Origin: Tamarix chinensis | Lineage: Eukaryota > Streptophyta > Magnoliopsida > Caryophyllales > Tamaricaceae | Assembly: GCA_030549775.1 (NCBI GenBank) | Contig: CM060174.1 | Location: 17,161,193 to 17,225,192 of the forward strand | Direction of reading: 5' to 3' | DNA: 64,000 bases | Shown here: positions 11,430 through 24,615 of the stretch, in pieces | How positions within the stretch are numbered: the stretch's first letter is position 1 | How the letters are laid out: every line of letters starts with the position of its first letter | Notes under the pieces: generated by a model | What the model was told of the DNA's origin: nothing | The model's database searches: none | Seen by the model: the letters and a program-made list of their open reading frames with translations, nothing else | Made by a program: the position numbers and the translations under genes

Positions 11430-12801
11430 TATAATGTGTCCTTGTAGTATAGTACTGTATTACCTTCATGTAGTAGTGCAACCATGGTACCTTTGCATCA
11501 TAGGGTTGTAGGATACTATGCTGCCATAATGTGCTGGTATGACTAGTGTACTTTAGTTCCTCTAGCTTGATTGATCTCCCTTAGAGTGAATAAAAATGGT
11601 AATGATTGATGGAATATTTAATTATTGGATTATTAGATTATCATTAGCAACCTTCATGGCTACTTGTGATTTAGTATCTCCCTTTGTACCTACCTATGAT
11701 TCAGTAGTAGTCTTTGTGCCTAACTATGGTTTGGTAGCCACCTTTGTACCTACCTTTTTTTTAGCAATAGCCTTTGTGCTTCCCTATGCTTTAGTAGTTG
11801 CCATGGTAGCCACCTTTGTACCTACCTTTTTTTTACCAGTAGCCTTTGTGCTTCCCTATGCTTTAGTAGTATCTATTGTGCATCCCTATGGTTTATTAGG
11901 AGCTTTTATCTCTACCTATTGTTCGATAGTAGCCATTCTACATCCCTATTGTTCAATAGGAGCCTTTATGCCTACCTATATTTTGGTAACTACCTTTGTG
12001 CCTATATGTGATGTGATAAATTGTTATTGATCTATTCTTTTGAGCCTACCATTGTGATGCAATTTATTATTATTGATAATGAGTATGTGATATGTTTTTA
12101 TTATTTTAGTTTTGAGATTGATATGGTTTCTAATTATACTTCAAAGAGCATCTCTTGGACGTTCCTTTGATAAGTCTCATTCAATTGTAGATGAAAAGTA
12201 TGAATTGTATATGGCGTTGGTGATATGTGGGCATAACAATGATTATTGTATTTTAACTAATGCATGTACCTTTTAATTTTTTATACCATGTATTATTGTG
12301 ATTCCTTTTATGTCTTCCCTATTGGATTTTCATTTTTTTAAGTATAAAGGATAACTCAGAATTATTATACTAAAAGGTTTCTTTCATAGGGCCCTACCTA
12401 TTTAATGAGCAGCGGTCTTCACAGATCTACTTCTGAGTTCAATCAAAAGTTGATAGTTCAATATGAGAGCCTATCTAGTGTCTTTTGGTATTCTTGATTT
12501 AAGTTGTATATAGATGCTTGTGGCCTCCTGCTCTTTCTCTCTTTTTTGTTTTGTAAATAACTAATGTTTGTTTTAGTTAGCATAATACTTATCCATTACC
12601 TTCTCTATTATGTTTTTATAATCATGTTATTAATTATAAGAGAAGTCATGATTTTGGCCTTAATACTTGGTATGAGAATAGTAGATAAATCCATACTTGT
12701 ACCAAGTATGGTAGTAACACCCTTTGTTTTTTATTTTATTTTAACTTCTATTATTAATTCTTTTAAATAAAGTTTTCAAGTCAAAAAATTAGGGTGTTAA
12801 A
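11430..12801 (+). mobile_element. Inverted fragment of the same LTR family (copy D)
   Basis: The reverse complement of 11,436-11,580 matches 7,895-8,035 (shared ggcagcatagtatcctacaa and gatgcaaaggta landmarks). The reverse complement of 11,640-12,020 matches the hairpin repeats of copy A. The right end, agggtgttaaa at 12,791-12,801, is the inverted family start TGTAACACCC. This copy is therefore the first 1.37 kb of the LTR placed head-to-head against copy A. It is truncated where copy A ends. Confidence 0.6.
11640..12020. repeat. Expanded hairpin tandem repeat (about 30-bp period)
   Basis: Around a dozen units read as variants of ggtagccacctttgtacctacc. The period is a multiple of three, so it creates a 144-codon open frame (11,596-12,030) with repeating FVPTY/ALVV strings. 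This is the reverse complement of the unit at 7,660-7,830, which argues against a protein function. Confidence 0.75.
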
Positions 12802-13109
12802 GTAGTCATCTATTCAAGTCGCATGTTTAAGTATCAGGTTTAGACAGGAACCTGATCATTAGTGTTCTGAGATCCACGTAATTGACCACTGACACTTGTT
12901 CTTATAACCCCTAATACTAGACCCTTGTGTCTTTCATAGTGTTTTTATATTCCTATTACCTATAACACAATACTAGATTGATCTATGCCCTCAATAGAAT
13001 CTCATGTTTCAATTTTATTCTGTAATGTATGTAATTAAGAGTTAAGGATAAACATAATATAATGTATTGCTCAAAGAAAATTAACTAGAGTTAAGGATAG
13101 TTTCACACT
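12802..13109. other. Non-coding spacer
   Basis: No open frame, terminal motif or repeat relation was recognised in this interval between the inverted LTR fragment and LTR copy B. Confidence 0.4.
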
Positions 13110-13175
13110 TACAATTATTTTGGTAGTATCTTGTATACCTTCATTAAGATATCCATATTTTGTAGTTTATCCCTG

Positions 13176-13289
13176 CCACTATTATAGCCAGTGGACCGGT
13201 CACGAGGGCACATGCCCTGCCACTATTATAGCCAGTGGACCGGTCACGAGGGTAACATATCCTGCCACTATTATTTACCAGTGGACCGG
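13176..13289. repeat. Three CCAC..GTGG hairpin repeats
   Basis: Units start at 13,176, 13,220 and 13,264 (44-bp period) and read ccactattatagccagtgg followed by accgg. Each can pair ccac with gtgg, and the ccagtggaccgg tail adds further self-complementarity. They correspond to the six units at 35,904-36,267. Confidence 0.85.
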
Positions 13290-13864
13290 TCTGGGTCCGG
13301 CTCAACATCTTCCACTTTACGTGATTAATGTCTTAAGTATCTTATTCAAAAGATCTCACCATGGACATGTACGAATCATTATGTTTATACTTCACACCTC
13401 ACAAATAATAAAATTCCACAATCATAATTACTCTTTAATCAATAAGTACACATGATAACAAAAAAACTCTAAGCAGCCAAAACCAACCCTAATTGTCCAC
13501 ACCAAACCGTGGTTAACCACTCCAAACCCTATTTGACCATAACAACCATATTTAGCCATTCCAAACCTTAGTTAACCACAACAAATCACAATTAGCTACT
13601 CCAACCCTATTTAATCACAACGACTCAGAGTTAATCACTCCAAACCCTAATTCTGGCTCCTCCATACCCTTATAATACTCCACGTACTATTTTCCATCCA
13701 AAACAGTTCAAACACCCAAATAATAATTGCATTGCCTTCCTTACCTCCCAAATCCACCTTTCATACATAAAATTTGCTCCCATGCAAACTTTACACATCC
13801 CATGCAACCTCTCAAACTTTTCACAAAAACCCTAAATCCCATACAATCATTAACTCCCATGCAA

Positions 13865-14055
13865 AACTCTAACTCCACCATACAAACCCTAATACCACCA
13901 TACAACCATTAATACCACTATACAAACCCTAATACCACCATACAACCATTAAGACCACCATGAAAACCCTAATACCACCATACCGCCATTAATACCACCA
14001 TGAAACCATTAATACCACCATACAAACCCTAATACCACCATGCAAACCCGAGATT
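13865..14055. repeat. 20-bp minisatellite with AAACCCTAA boxes
   Basis: About nine copies of a 20-bp unit close to taccaccatacaaaccctaa alternate with variants carrying aaccatta. The aaaccctaa core equals the plant telo-box motif, but the array is not telomeric (the units are not TTTAGGG repeats). Aaccctaa also occurs repeatedly in nearby LTR sequence (13,490-14,110) and in the solo LTR around 36,890-37,300. Confidence 0.75.
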
Positions 14056-14729
14056 TCATCACACAAAACCCTAAATTCATTCCACACAAAACGAAAGATC
14101 CATCCATACCAAACCCTAGATTCAAACCATATAAAACCCACAGATTTTTCCATATAATACAATTGATTAGATTCCCCCATTCATAACCACAAATTAGATT
14201 CTTCCATACAAGATCATGAGATAGATTCTACCTCATAAAATTATAAATTATAATCTCTCATATAAACCATAAATTAGATTATCCCATGTAACATCGTATA
14301 TTACATTCTCCCATACAAAATCATCCAAACCGTAAATTAGATTCTCTCATACAAAACCATAAGTTAACCTCTCCCACACAAAACCATAAAAATCATAAAT
14401 CAGATTCTCCTACATGAACCCTAGAATTATCCATTTTATTCTTCCACTTATAAATCATTAAAATAATTAGGTGAACTCACCTCCCTTGGTCAATCTCTTT
14501 CTCCTTTCTCCCACACAAAACACATCAAATCCCTCACATGCACGTCTTATAGGATCACGACATATATCATCACATATACATAATACATATGCCATGTAAA
14601 CACACCACACATACTTCAACTCCATGTCATGCCACACACGACATAATTAATAATGATAAACATAGGGTACATAGCATGTGAAGCATATAATACATATAGA
14701 CACACAAAAGGCCTTATTTACTTCCTTAC

Positions 14730-14791
14730 CTCAAGAGACATCGGGCTTGGAGTACGCTCCTACAACTCCTTAAGGTTTTGGTTAGATTCAC
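14730..14791 (-). other. Exon-like 62-bp conserved segment of LTR copy B
   Basis: On the minus strand the segment is preceded by a TTTTTATAG acceptor-like sequence, starts with GTGA and is followed by GTAAGG, a strong donor-like sequence. The equivalent segment in the solo LTR (37,531-37,592) has the same length and the same bordering signals. By my count the two agree at about 41 of 62 positions. The segment holds an in-frame stop here, so protein coding is unlikely; a spliced leader or cryptic exon is inference. Confidence 0.45.
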
Positions 14792-14999
14792 CTATAAAAA
14801 GGAAATTACTAAGTATTAGTTTCCCTCAAAAGTACCATCACTCCTTGTTTTAGTCTAAGATTAGGATTGTTATTATTAAGGGGAGTATTATACGTGAAAA
14901 CTAGGGTTTTTATCTTCGAGTTAGCCAACTAGATATTACTAGCCAAAATATGCTTATTTTAAATATTTGATACCATACTTATAGTATTAACCTAATGGC

Positions 15000-15746
15000 T
15001 TTATTCTTATAATAATAGTACTAATACTAGTTATAGAAAAATAATGATAATAATAATAATAATAATAGTAATGCTAATGCTTATAGTGATAGAAATCCTA
15101 GCATTTTTAAGGCTAAGTCTAATAATAGTATTAGGGTTAAAATAATAATATAATAATTACGATACCAACGAAGTACAAATATTCCTAAAGATAATAATTA
15201 TAAAAGTTGTATTTTGAATAATGATAATATAAGGGTTCAAATGTTTTTGTCACAATAATAGTAATAAAATAATAATAATAATAATAATAGTAATAACTAA
15301 TAGTGATACCATAGTAATAATGTTAGTGATAAAGGCATTAGGAATAATATTAAATGGTAAGGTACTAAGGTTTAAGTATTCTTCTTCTTTAACAACAAAA
15401 TGATAATACACCAACTTCGAGTTAAATAACATTAATAATAATAATAATAGTAATAATTTTAAGCATAATAGAGGATAACAATCGAAAAGGATAATAGTAA
15501 TATAAGAGTCTAAATATTTACACTAGTAATAAAAGTGGAAATGGTCAAGTTAGTACTAGTAAGAAAATAATATTATTAATAATAGAGATAATAATAGTAG
15601 TAGTAATGATAATGTTATTAATAATGGTAAAGATACTATACAATAATACCATATTTATAAATATTCCCGAAACTAGTTTAGGTAATAAGAGTGATACATA
15701 ATAATAATAATAATAATAATAGCAACAACAACAACAACAACACAAC

Positions 15747-15796
<50 letters not shown>

Positions 15797-15960
15797 GGGA
15801 AATACTATTAATATTACTAAAAATTGCCAACACTTATATAAAAGGGTTTCTAAAGTTAGATTAACTAATGATAAAGATAATAATAATAATAATAATAATA
15901 CCAACCATAATAATAATAATAATAATACCCTTTTTATTAGTAAAAATTATTAATCACTTG
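15000..15960. repeat. AAT/ATA trinucleotide-rich block
   Basis: Long runs of aat/ata units, with an aac interlude at 15,721-15,746, fill this block. Related AAT-rich DNA lies at 37,700-38,520 in the solo LTR, so it is a shared low-complexity zone of the LTR family. Minus-strand open frames rich in Leu, Cys, Tyr and Ile are artefacts. Confidence 0.8.
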
Positions 15961-15972
15961 TGCTAGAAAGGT

Positions 15973-16395
15973 TTAGGGGTTGAGGAGGTTAGAGCACCGC
16001 CTAAGGTTAGTGGTGGAACCGTCGGCGACGCGTTGTGGCGACGACGGCAGTGGTGGAGGAGGAAGAGAGGGGAAAATGGGTATGTAGGCTAAGAGAGAGA
16101 GAGAGAGAGTGGAGGGGTGTTTGAGGTGGAGGAAGGTGCAGCAGGTGAAGAGGGGTGGAATGAAGGTGGTGGTGCAGTTGGGAGTGGCGGTGCATGGTGG
16201 TTGGGGAGGCGGCCGAAAGTGATGGAAGGTGGTGGAAGATGGGGGAGGCAAAAGGAGAGGGAGGAAAGGGGAGATGACGGTATGGGAAGGTAGAGGAAGG
16301 TTCCCTAGGTGTTTTAGAGGGTGGAGGAGGTGCTGGTTGCGGGGAGGGTGGCTGCAGAAGGCAGCGCAATGGGCGGTGAGAGGTGAAAATATGTG
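15973..16395. repeat. Purine-rich block of LTR copy B
   Basis: G/A-rich on the plus strand, including (ga)n at about 16,092-16,110, and homologous in position to 38,560-39,830. Open frames on both strands (92 and 120 codons minus, 69 plus) overlap one another and encode Pro/Ser/His or Arg/Gly strings. This is the pattern of biased composition, not of genes. Confidence 0.65.
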
Positions 16396-16701
16396 GATTA
16401 GGTATTTTGGTATGTTTTTTTATATATATTTAAGTTAGATATTTTATTTTAATAATAATTATTTTAAGTATAATAGTTAAATTTATTTTTAGATTAATTG
16501 GGATATTTTGGATAAATTTTCTTTAACTTCCATTTTAATTAGTAAAATGTCCAAAATTTTCTAAAGAATTTATTTATTATTTTCTCTTTACTTTTCCCAA
16601 TTAATTTCCTCTTTATTTAATAAAATAACTTATTTTCTAAATTTTCCTAATAAATCATTATTTTGCCATAATTCCTAAATTATGATTTTTGGGGTATTTC
16701 A

Positions 16702-19700
16702 GCTATATATATTTAAATAATTCTAACACGTTTACATATCCCTTACCAATTCACAAATTGGTTATACTTACAAAGAGTTCATACACTACAATGTTAGTGT
16801 TATTCTATTGCTATATATACACATTATTCCATTACATTTCCAAAAATATAGCAATATACAAATCACTTTTGCTTAGAAAAAGTTCATATGTATATACTTA
16901 CAAAATATTTATACAAAAGTTGTACATTCAAAATTAAATACATAATAAGCGTTTAAAACAAGACCTAATAACATCAATATATAGATCATTAGGTCTCTAC
17001 AACCTAAATACCTAACTAAGAACCCCCCTAACCATCCTATGAAATCTATTTGTAGCCTTACCTTGGCTAATTAGAACCCGTCACTCTTAGAGTTTACTCA
17101 TCTGGAAATGTCATATGCTCTTTCACATCATCAATGATGAAGCTAGTGATAGATACTCTATGGTAACTAGGGTGGATATATGATAGTAAGATATGACACA
17201 ATCTCCATTTGTTATCTATCACCATTATCTCTCTATCTATTCAATGATGATTCCTCATAAACATCTCACCCTCAACATATCATGGATGTGGTGCATCAGT
17301 ATGATAGAGAAAGAAATGTAACTAACTAAAGCCTTTGACTATGGTTCAATTTGAGGTAGGGTCAATAAAAAGTGATGCAATCTAAAATGGATTGGATCAA
17401 AGTATGAACCACTTACAAACAAGCAACTTAGATCATTGTATAACCATATCACATGATCTAAAAATAGTATATCAGATGTTATGATAGTGCAGGTATGTAA
17501 ATAATAGGTAATTACAATATATCACTATCTATAAAAGAGAAAAACCACTAAATTATGTCATTAAGTTTGTTGTCTAACCCTTATACATTATATAATATTT
17601 AAAATCTATGGACAAATTAATCATAAATATATAATATCACATCTTAACAAAATATGTTAGGCTAATAACATACCCACCTATATATATAAGATATCGACAA
17701 TGAAGTTAACTTTTGTTGGTATCATGTTATTAGCAAGAAATTAAATAAATTGTGCAATATTTTCTCCAATATGAATGCACATATTTATAGTTTTTTTTTT
17801 AATATAAGAGGCATGAACCTACAACCATGCATGTATATATTTATAGGGGAAAATACCTGACCTATAGCAAAAAGGCATAACGACATAGCACTAGAGGTGA
17901 ATACATATCATACAAATAAGAACACATGCAATACTAACTAAATACCATGTATGCATATATTTATGATGAAAAAAATAACTATCTAGATAAATTTGAAATA
18001 GAAAAAGGTGAAAAATATAAGAAAATTATCGACACCAAAGTTAGGATGAACTTCACACATAAGACACTATGACTATGATCGGTGGCACAACCTTAGTAGA
18101 GAGTAAGAGAGAGAAAATAAGGATGATCAAGAGTAGGAGAAACAAGGTCATCAACAAGAAAGAGTGGGGCAAGAGTTGCCATTGATTGATAAAAGGATAA
18201 TAACTAAGGTCCTCAACAAGCAAATAGATGAGGAGGAGTGATAGCATGAGAGAGAAAGAGAGAAAATAAAAAAATCTAGAACATAAATAATCAGAGAAGA
18301 AGGAAAAAATGGTGAATTTAATGCCCATGTTTTAGTTACAGTTATATTTATAACTCTTATTAAACTAGTGCTCATTTTCCTTTTGATAAATTTTATCAAT
18401 ATAAAGATTATCACAATAAAGGCATTATTTTTTTCCCTTCATTTTATTATCAATTTTTGTATAAAACTATTATTAAAAGATGTTTTTTACTCCTGCAATC
18501 AATTTTCACAGATGCATCAACTATTTCCAACAATTCATCCTTTATGTGTCGTTAGTAAATGACTATGCTATAGTAGTGTCATAAGTAGACAACCCATCCC
18601 TAAATTTGATGAGAATCTTAAAATTCAAATTTTAACCCAATAATTCAAAGCAACTCAAAATAATTTGAGATAAATTCTCACTTTGTTAATTCAATAATTA
18701 TCCATATCCAATTTATTCAATTAAATATATTTCAACGTGAAAAGAAAATTACCTAGGCCTAACTCATAAACTAACATAAATCCGATAATAATTTAATCTG
18801 AATATACACAGCCTGAAATGATCCAACTTCAACCCAACCTCTATTTTATTATAATTTCAAACTTGATCTAAACTAAAGTCAAATTTGATTTACAAACATA
18901 ACATTTTACCTTATATAAATTTCTACATATACATTAATTAACTATCTTAGTAGTAAAAATTTACGTAAAAAAATAATAATATGCATCTCCTGTAGCAACT
19001 AATGAGACAAAACTAATAAAAATATACTCTCCTCACTTCATTTTAATATCATATTAGCATCAATTACATTTAATCATAAAAATTTCTCTTATTATTATTA
19101 TTATTATTAGTTCAAGTAAAAAAGTTATAATTGTAAATTTAAGAATTACAATATATATTATTATAACAAATTTTTTTAATAATAATAATGATTATAATAT
19201 TTCTAATGACAATAGTAATAATAGCAACAATAACTAATTATAATAATAACAATACTTATTATAATTAACACGATAATTATAATTATTATAACATTTATAA
19301 TGATCATTACAATTATACATATAATAATGTTTATATTTGTACAAAAAAAATAACAATAATAATTATTATAATTTATTATTATAAATACTACATATTTTAT
19401 GATAAAAATTTGTTATATCATTATATAAAATAATGACCATTAATGTCAATATAAATTTAGAACTGAATTAACTTGACCTAAACCTAATATAAATTAAAGT
19501 TTATAGGGTTGAATCAACTTCACCCAAATTGAAAGTTTGTAGACCTAAATCAATTAGAACTTAAGATACCAATGGAACATGATATTGACTTAAAATAATC
19601 CAAACCAACACGAACCCAACACAAATCAGTATTATTTGAAAATGGGTATGAATCCAAAGGATACTTTTGAACACATGAAACTAAAAATGTGGAAAGAGAA

Positions 19701-21879
19701 TTCCCCATTCATAGTTATCCAAAAGTTTAGATATAATTACTTCTCAAAACAACATACTAATCTACTAGTTACACTTATCTAGTGATTGAAAAACAAGGAA
19801 TTTAGATAGAAGAAATTTAGATTTCACGTGCAATAACACTAGTGATGATTTGTTATCTCTAACATCATTCCTCTATTATGCCTCAGAACAACAACAAGGA
19901 AGAGACCATAGATAATATCTTGTAACAACAAAATTTCTTAATAAGAATATGAGCCAACATTTCCGCTTTTGGATTTTATGGATGATATAGATTTAATATT
20001 TTAGTTAATATATATATATTGTTTAAATTGAGGCTAAATGCATGCATTTAAGCAAAAGAAACCATTTCTCCTTCTTTATTTTCAATGTATTTTAATTACT
20101 TATGTAATAAATATTTAATGAGTTAGCTTCCCTTTTGTCACAAATTTTGTTAACTAAGGATCACATGATAATTATATGACAACATTTAATTTAAATTTCG
20201 CCATAGCTTGACCAAAATTTCCCTCTTTTGTTCCTTACTCCTTAGATTTTCCATTCATTAATTTCATTTAATTTCTCAGCACCAACCTTCTAATTTCCCC
20301 CTCTAAAAATAATCCACATATAATACAGATAAGCTTCATTATCATTCTTTTCTTTATTCCAGTACATCATCCATCCCCAAAACTATCTGATAATCAACAC
20401 CATCACTACTGTATAAAGAAAACACAAAGAAAAATGGATAAAAACAATCCTACCCAATTTAACCCTTGAATGCTATGACAAAAAGTAGAAGATAAAAATT
20501 ATTTTTCCCCTACCATGTGCTGTTGTAAAAGAAATGAAAGAAAAAAAATAATGGCTTGATAAACACAAAAATAATTGTTTCCTCATCACACCAAGTATTA
20601 GTAGATGTGATCTAATTGAATAGATAAATAGGTATGTGACAATCTATATTTGAAGAAGTGCTAATAACTTGAACATAAGGTATTATAAATGTTATGGATA
20701 TAATTATTTTCATTTTCTCACATCATAAGATACCAAAATAACAACCTATCAAGCACCAACAAAACCAATAACCAAAGCTAAGTGTTTCAAGAAATCCAAT
20801 AATTAATGAACAAATTAATTCAACAATTTCAGTATGTCAACAAAGAAGTTTTGGAAATGAAGACATTAATTTATTATGGAATTAAGATGCTTGCACTTGT
20901 ACTACAATTAATCTTCATTATGTTTTTAAACATGTAGTCCTCAAAAATATTACTTGCAACTACTATCATTAACAACAACAACTTATGACATGTCTCACCA
21001 AAAGTGACATAACAAATGGATGCAATGACACATTCTTCATCACATTTCACCTACCACCCTATTATGGTTTGTATAAAAATGATTGCATCATCATATACTT
21101 AATAAATTGTACTTAAGTAAAATATGATTAAAATATATAAGGATTACATCCGTTATACCTAACCAAAAATAATATTCCTCCTCTTTCTCTATCCTACACT
21201 CATTTTGTTGATATCCAAAGGAAAAGATAAAAATTTCATCTTAAATGACCTACCAAAGAATTAGTACATCAACAACTAAAAATAGTTCCTATCTATAAAG
21301 TATTTTTGAATTTGTAGTAGTTGTTGTAATACCTTAATAATTAGCACATAATAAGTAGAAATATTCCTCATTTTTCCACTTCTTCACATAGTTGAGGAAC
21401 TACTACCTCCAATAATTATAGCTTATGGAGTAGTTGGAGAAGAGGTCCTAATAGCAATAGAAGTAACAACATTCCTAGTAACATCAACAACCCATTTTTT
21501 CTTTTCTTGTTACATCACTTTTATAACATTCCTAGTTGAAAAAATATACATTTTATTATCATGTCTCTTTCATTTTCTTATTTTTTCACATTTTCTTCTC
21601 GCCTTATTGACTTAGATGGTTTACCTATCATTATACTCACTCTAGGGGGTAATGCCTTATGTGGGGGTTATAAAATTTGGGCCATGTTTTTGGGTTTAGA
21701 ATAGGGTGTATGATCTATTTATAAGCCACCTTATATCAGTCAATTGAAAAAATATGGGTGAATAGACTAGTTTATATCCTTTATCTAATTTACTATAGAC
21801 ATATGTGCATGTGTATAGGCAATATCCATGAGTTGATAATGCTCACACAAGCAAATGATTTTAATATTAATTGTAAGTA
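16702..21879. other. AT-rich DNA without recognised genes
   Basis: This is the longest stretch that I could not tie to an element. It holds an 11-bp inverted repeat at 17,661-17,734, att/aat runs around 19,085-19,430, and two zones (about 18,620-18,900 and 19,440-19,640) rich in caaccca/gaaccca words. Open frames are at most about 90 codons and show no domain. It may contain old repeats too decayed to see by eye. Confidence 0.5.
17661..17734. repeat. Short inverted repeat (possible hairpin)
   Basis: gctaataacat at 17,661-17,671 is the exact reverse complement of atgttattagc at 17,724-17,734, with a 52-bp spacer. No target duplication was found. It could be a tiny foldback relic or chance in AT-rich DNA. 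Confidence 0.35.
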
Positions 21880-24615
21880 TGTATAACATCCTAAAATTTT
21901 AAGCTAGAAAATTTTATTTTGAAGACAATACATAAGCATATTGAAGCAGGGGGAATAATACCACGTCATCAACCATAGTTGATAAGCGATCATCACCTAA
22001 CACAAGCTTAATATAAAGAAAAAAATGCACTAACATTATGATAGAAATATTAACAAAGATGTGAATGATATAGAAGGGAGAGAGGTATTTGAAATATCTA
22101 AATGCATGAATCAAAATCAAGAGTTTAAATAATTGGAAAGGAAAAAAAACATCCTCATAGAGTGGGCAAAAACAATTAAGATTGGTTGACTAAACACTTA
22201 ACTAAAAAAAATATATAAACCTTCATCCCTAGAAAGTGATAAGCTACTGACCCACATCATCGTCCTCAATATACTTTAAATGAGAATCACAATACTAAAA
22301 ATCATTCATTGCTCACTTGAATAGAAGTTGAATCAACACAGTGACCACATAAATTTAGTATTAGTATGTTAAAATAATGGTAAAACTTATAACCTAAAAC
22401 ATGGTAAGGGCTCATATGAAACATTAAGGTCATATCATAACATGTTTTGAAATATACTTAGATAATATAACTTTGAGCTCATGATTTTCATATTGTAAGG
22501 CATACACAATTAACAATCATGGAAGAGGGAAGAGGTGATAATCTAGATCATATATTATATTCATATAGAAGAAAATATATTATTACTTCTCCTTTTAGTG
22601 ACCACATACTTTTCAATTATTAAGATGTTTATCTCAACCACACTTAGTTCTCCATCATGAACGAAATCCATTGTAACATAACACACATAATGGGATACCA
22701 TATCTATCATATGTTCTCAGGAAAAATTAAGAGGTCTTTTCTCAAGGAATAATATACCCACCACACCATGAGTGCTTCTGCTAAGATGGAAAATATATAT
22801 TGGGATGCTATACCACCACACATGATTAGATCACATTAAGGGGACTTTTATAGGGATACTTCACACACTACACGTATAATATATCTATTAAAAGCGCTAA
22901 GAAAAAATTGTGATGGCACACTTACATAGTGATGGAGATATGAAGTGCTAGGAGGCTTGTATAGGGATACATTACCAAGACATAAATGTCATTTCCGCGT
23001 GCTATAATATAGATCTATACCTCATAAATATGTGCATACCCTCTACTGAACACAAACCAATAAAAAAGGGAATTAGTATTAAGTAAAAAGATAAAAAAAA
23101 GGGTGACCAACACACTAACTCTTGATAAGTTATCTCAAGATTTGGAGAAAAAGATTCAAATAAAATCTTAATTACTATTATTAGTAATTATTAAATGATA
23201 TCATAAATCACAAGTCAATTCAATTGATAACCAATTGGGTTCTAAGAGGTAACACAAAACTTAGCTAATAAGGCTTTCAAATCACACAATAATATTCATC
23301 ATTTTATTTTTTCTTGATTGCAATTATTCATGAAAAAAAACATGATTTAATGTCACAAGCTAATGGAAAAGTTAAAAAGAAAACTCAAAGAAAGATAAAT
23401 AAATAATAAATATAATTGTAAACTAAATAGAACCAATTGATAGGTCTTTATGACTAATTTCTTGGTCTAGATGTACTAGACTTGAGGAAAAAAATACATA
23501 ATAAATCTAGCTAACTCTTTGGTCTAACTAATCAAATTTTCATGAGGCTCAGTCGATGGGTTTAGCCAAACCAGTTGATGTGTTTACGTTGGAACAAAAA
23601 CCAATCTTGTTACAAAATAACTAATCGAAGGTTCTATAAGACAAATATATTTCTCATTGAACCAATGTATGATTATTTCAAACTGATCAATTTTTCATGC
23701 AAGCTAGTTAATGGGTATGTCATATTAGTCGACAACCCATCTAACCTAGTCAATGTGTTGGACCCACAATTTGATTATTCTAGGAAAAATGGCACTAAGA
23801 CACAAATATATCAAATATAACAAAAATAATATGCTCTACACAATAATCCTATATTGATCCTATGTTGTAAAAAAAATAAAAAAATATATACTCTGCAACT
23901 AAATTATAATGGATATATGACAGAAAAATGAATACACATCATACTCAAGCTAATCCACTAACACATACCGAATATGTTGATATTCAAGAAGTTTCTCTAA
24001 ACACTAAAGGTAAAAACATTCCATATTCTTGAGTTTACGTAGTTGAAAATAAAAGATAAGAATCATAGAACACACCAACACTAAGAAACCATAACTAACA
24101 ACACAAGTCTATAGTTATATTACAAATAAGGATGTTTTACATTCAAGTAAAATCTCTTAGCATAAGATTAAACTCATTGATTGATGGTACAACCTAAGAC
24201 TCTTGAAATCCTAAGAGAAAAAAAAATCAAGATAGTTAAAATTATTTTCAAAACCCAACTAAAAAATAAATTAGAAGAATGAGACAAGATGAACTTTAAA
24301 CCTTTCTCCACAACTTAATTTTCCTTATTAAAATAGGAAAATAAAGGAGGAATAAGGATAATATTAAGATAAGAGAGAAAAGAAAACAACTGAACAACAA
24401 AAGGAATTTAATAGGAAAACCCACATTTTTTTAGTAGAAAAGGAAAAAGTAAGAAAATGAGGAAATGCCTAACACTTAGAAAATAAAAAATAGAAGAGTA
24501 TAAAGGCTATAAAATTTTGAAGGTTAAGGTTGAAATAATTAAGAATTTGAAGTCTTAAATAGTTGGGAGATGTCATATCAATTGGGGAGAATAGAGGGAA
24601 AGTTAACTTTGTTGT
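21880..24615 (-). mobile_element. LTR relic of family E, inverted copy
   Basis: The start tgtataacatcc at 21,880 and the next 200 bp match the reverse complement of the tail at 51,150-51,364. Positions 24,080-24,300 match 52,690-52,915 (shared aaccataacaaacaacata-like and ataaggatg landmarks). Short palindromes related to ccagtcgactgg are clustered at 23,430-23,765. No coding potential. The chromovirus LTR begins directly at its right edge. Confidence 0.5.
23430..23765. repeat. Palindrome cluster, ACCAATCGATTGGT type
   Basis: Degenerate copies such as cagtcgatgggttt, aaaccagttgatg, aactaatcgaaggtt and tagtcgacaaccc recur every 25-50 bp. The core is self-complementary, so the cluster looks alike on both strands. 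An 81-codon open frame crossing it is incidental. Confidence 0.6.

Larger units (their letters stand above)
13110..16701 (-). mobile_element. 5'-side truncated LTR, copy B of family C
   Basis: From the hairpin repeats onward this copy tracks the solo LTR at 35,190-40,125. It shows hairpins, the ctttacgtgattaatgtctta block (13,315-13,335 versus 36,295-36,317), aaccctaa-rich sequence, the exon-like segment (14,730-14,791), an AAT-rich stretch, a purine-rich block and the end ttttggggtatttca at 16,701. The first 700 bp of the family are missing. Substitutions relative to the solo LTR are largely transitions, as expected from decay of methylated cytosines. Confidence 0.65.

Noticed and set aside
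11596..12030. 144-codon open frame with repeating FVPTY/ALVV pattern, resembling a repetitive membrane protein
   Set aside because: It is produced by a hairpin tandem repeat with period near 30 bp; the same repeat occurs reversed in LTR copy A.
13490..14110. Interstitial telomere because of many AACCCTAA words
   Set aside because: No run of TTTAGGG/CCCTAAA units; the words belong to the LTR family and a 20-bp minisatellite.
15545..15904. Leu/Cys/Tyr-rich 119-codon minus frame that looks like a membrane protein
   Set aside because: It is translation of AAT/AAC trinucleotide repeats.
16007..16369. 120-codon Pro/Ser/His-rich minus frame
   Set aside because: It reads through a purine-rich LTR block with overlapping frames on both strands; composition bias only.
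18053..18414. Two overlapping hydrophobic minus-strand frames (87 and 91 codons)
   Set aside because: Different frames over the same GA/AT-rich DNA, no conserved motif and no support as a gene.
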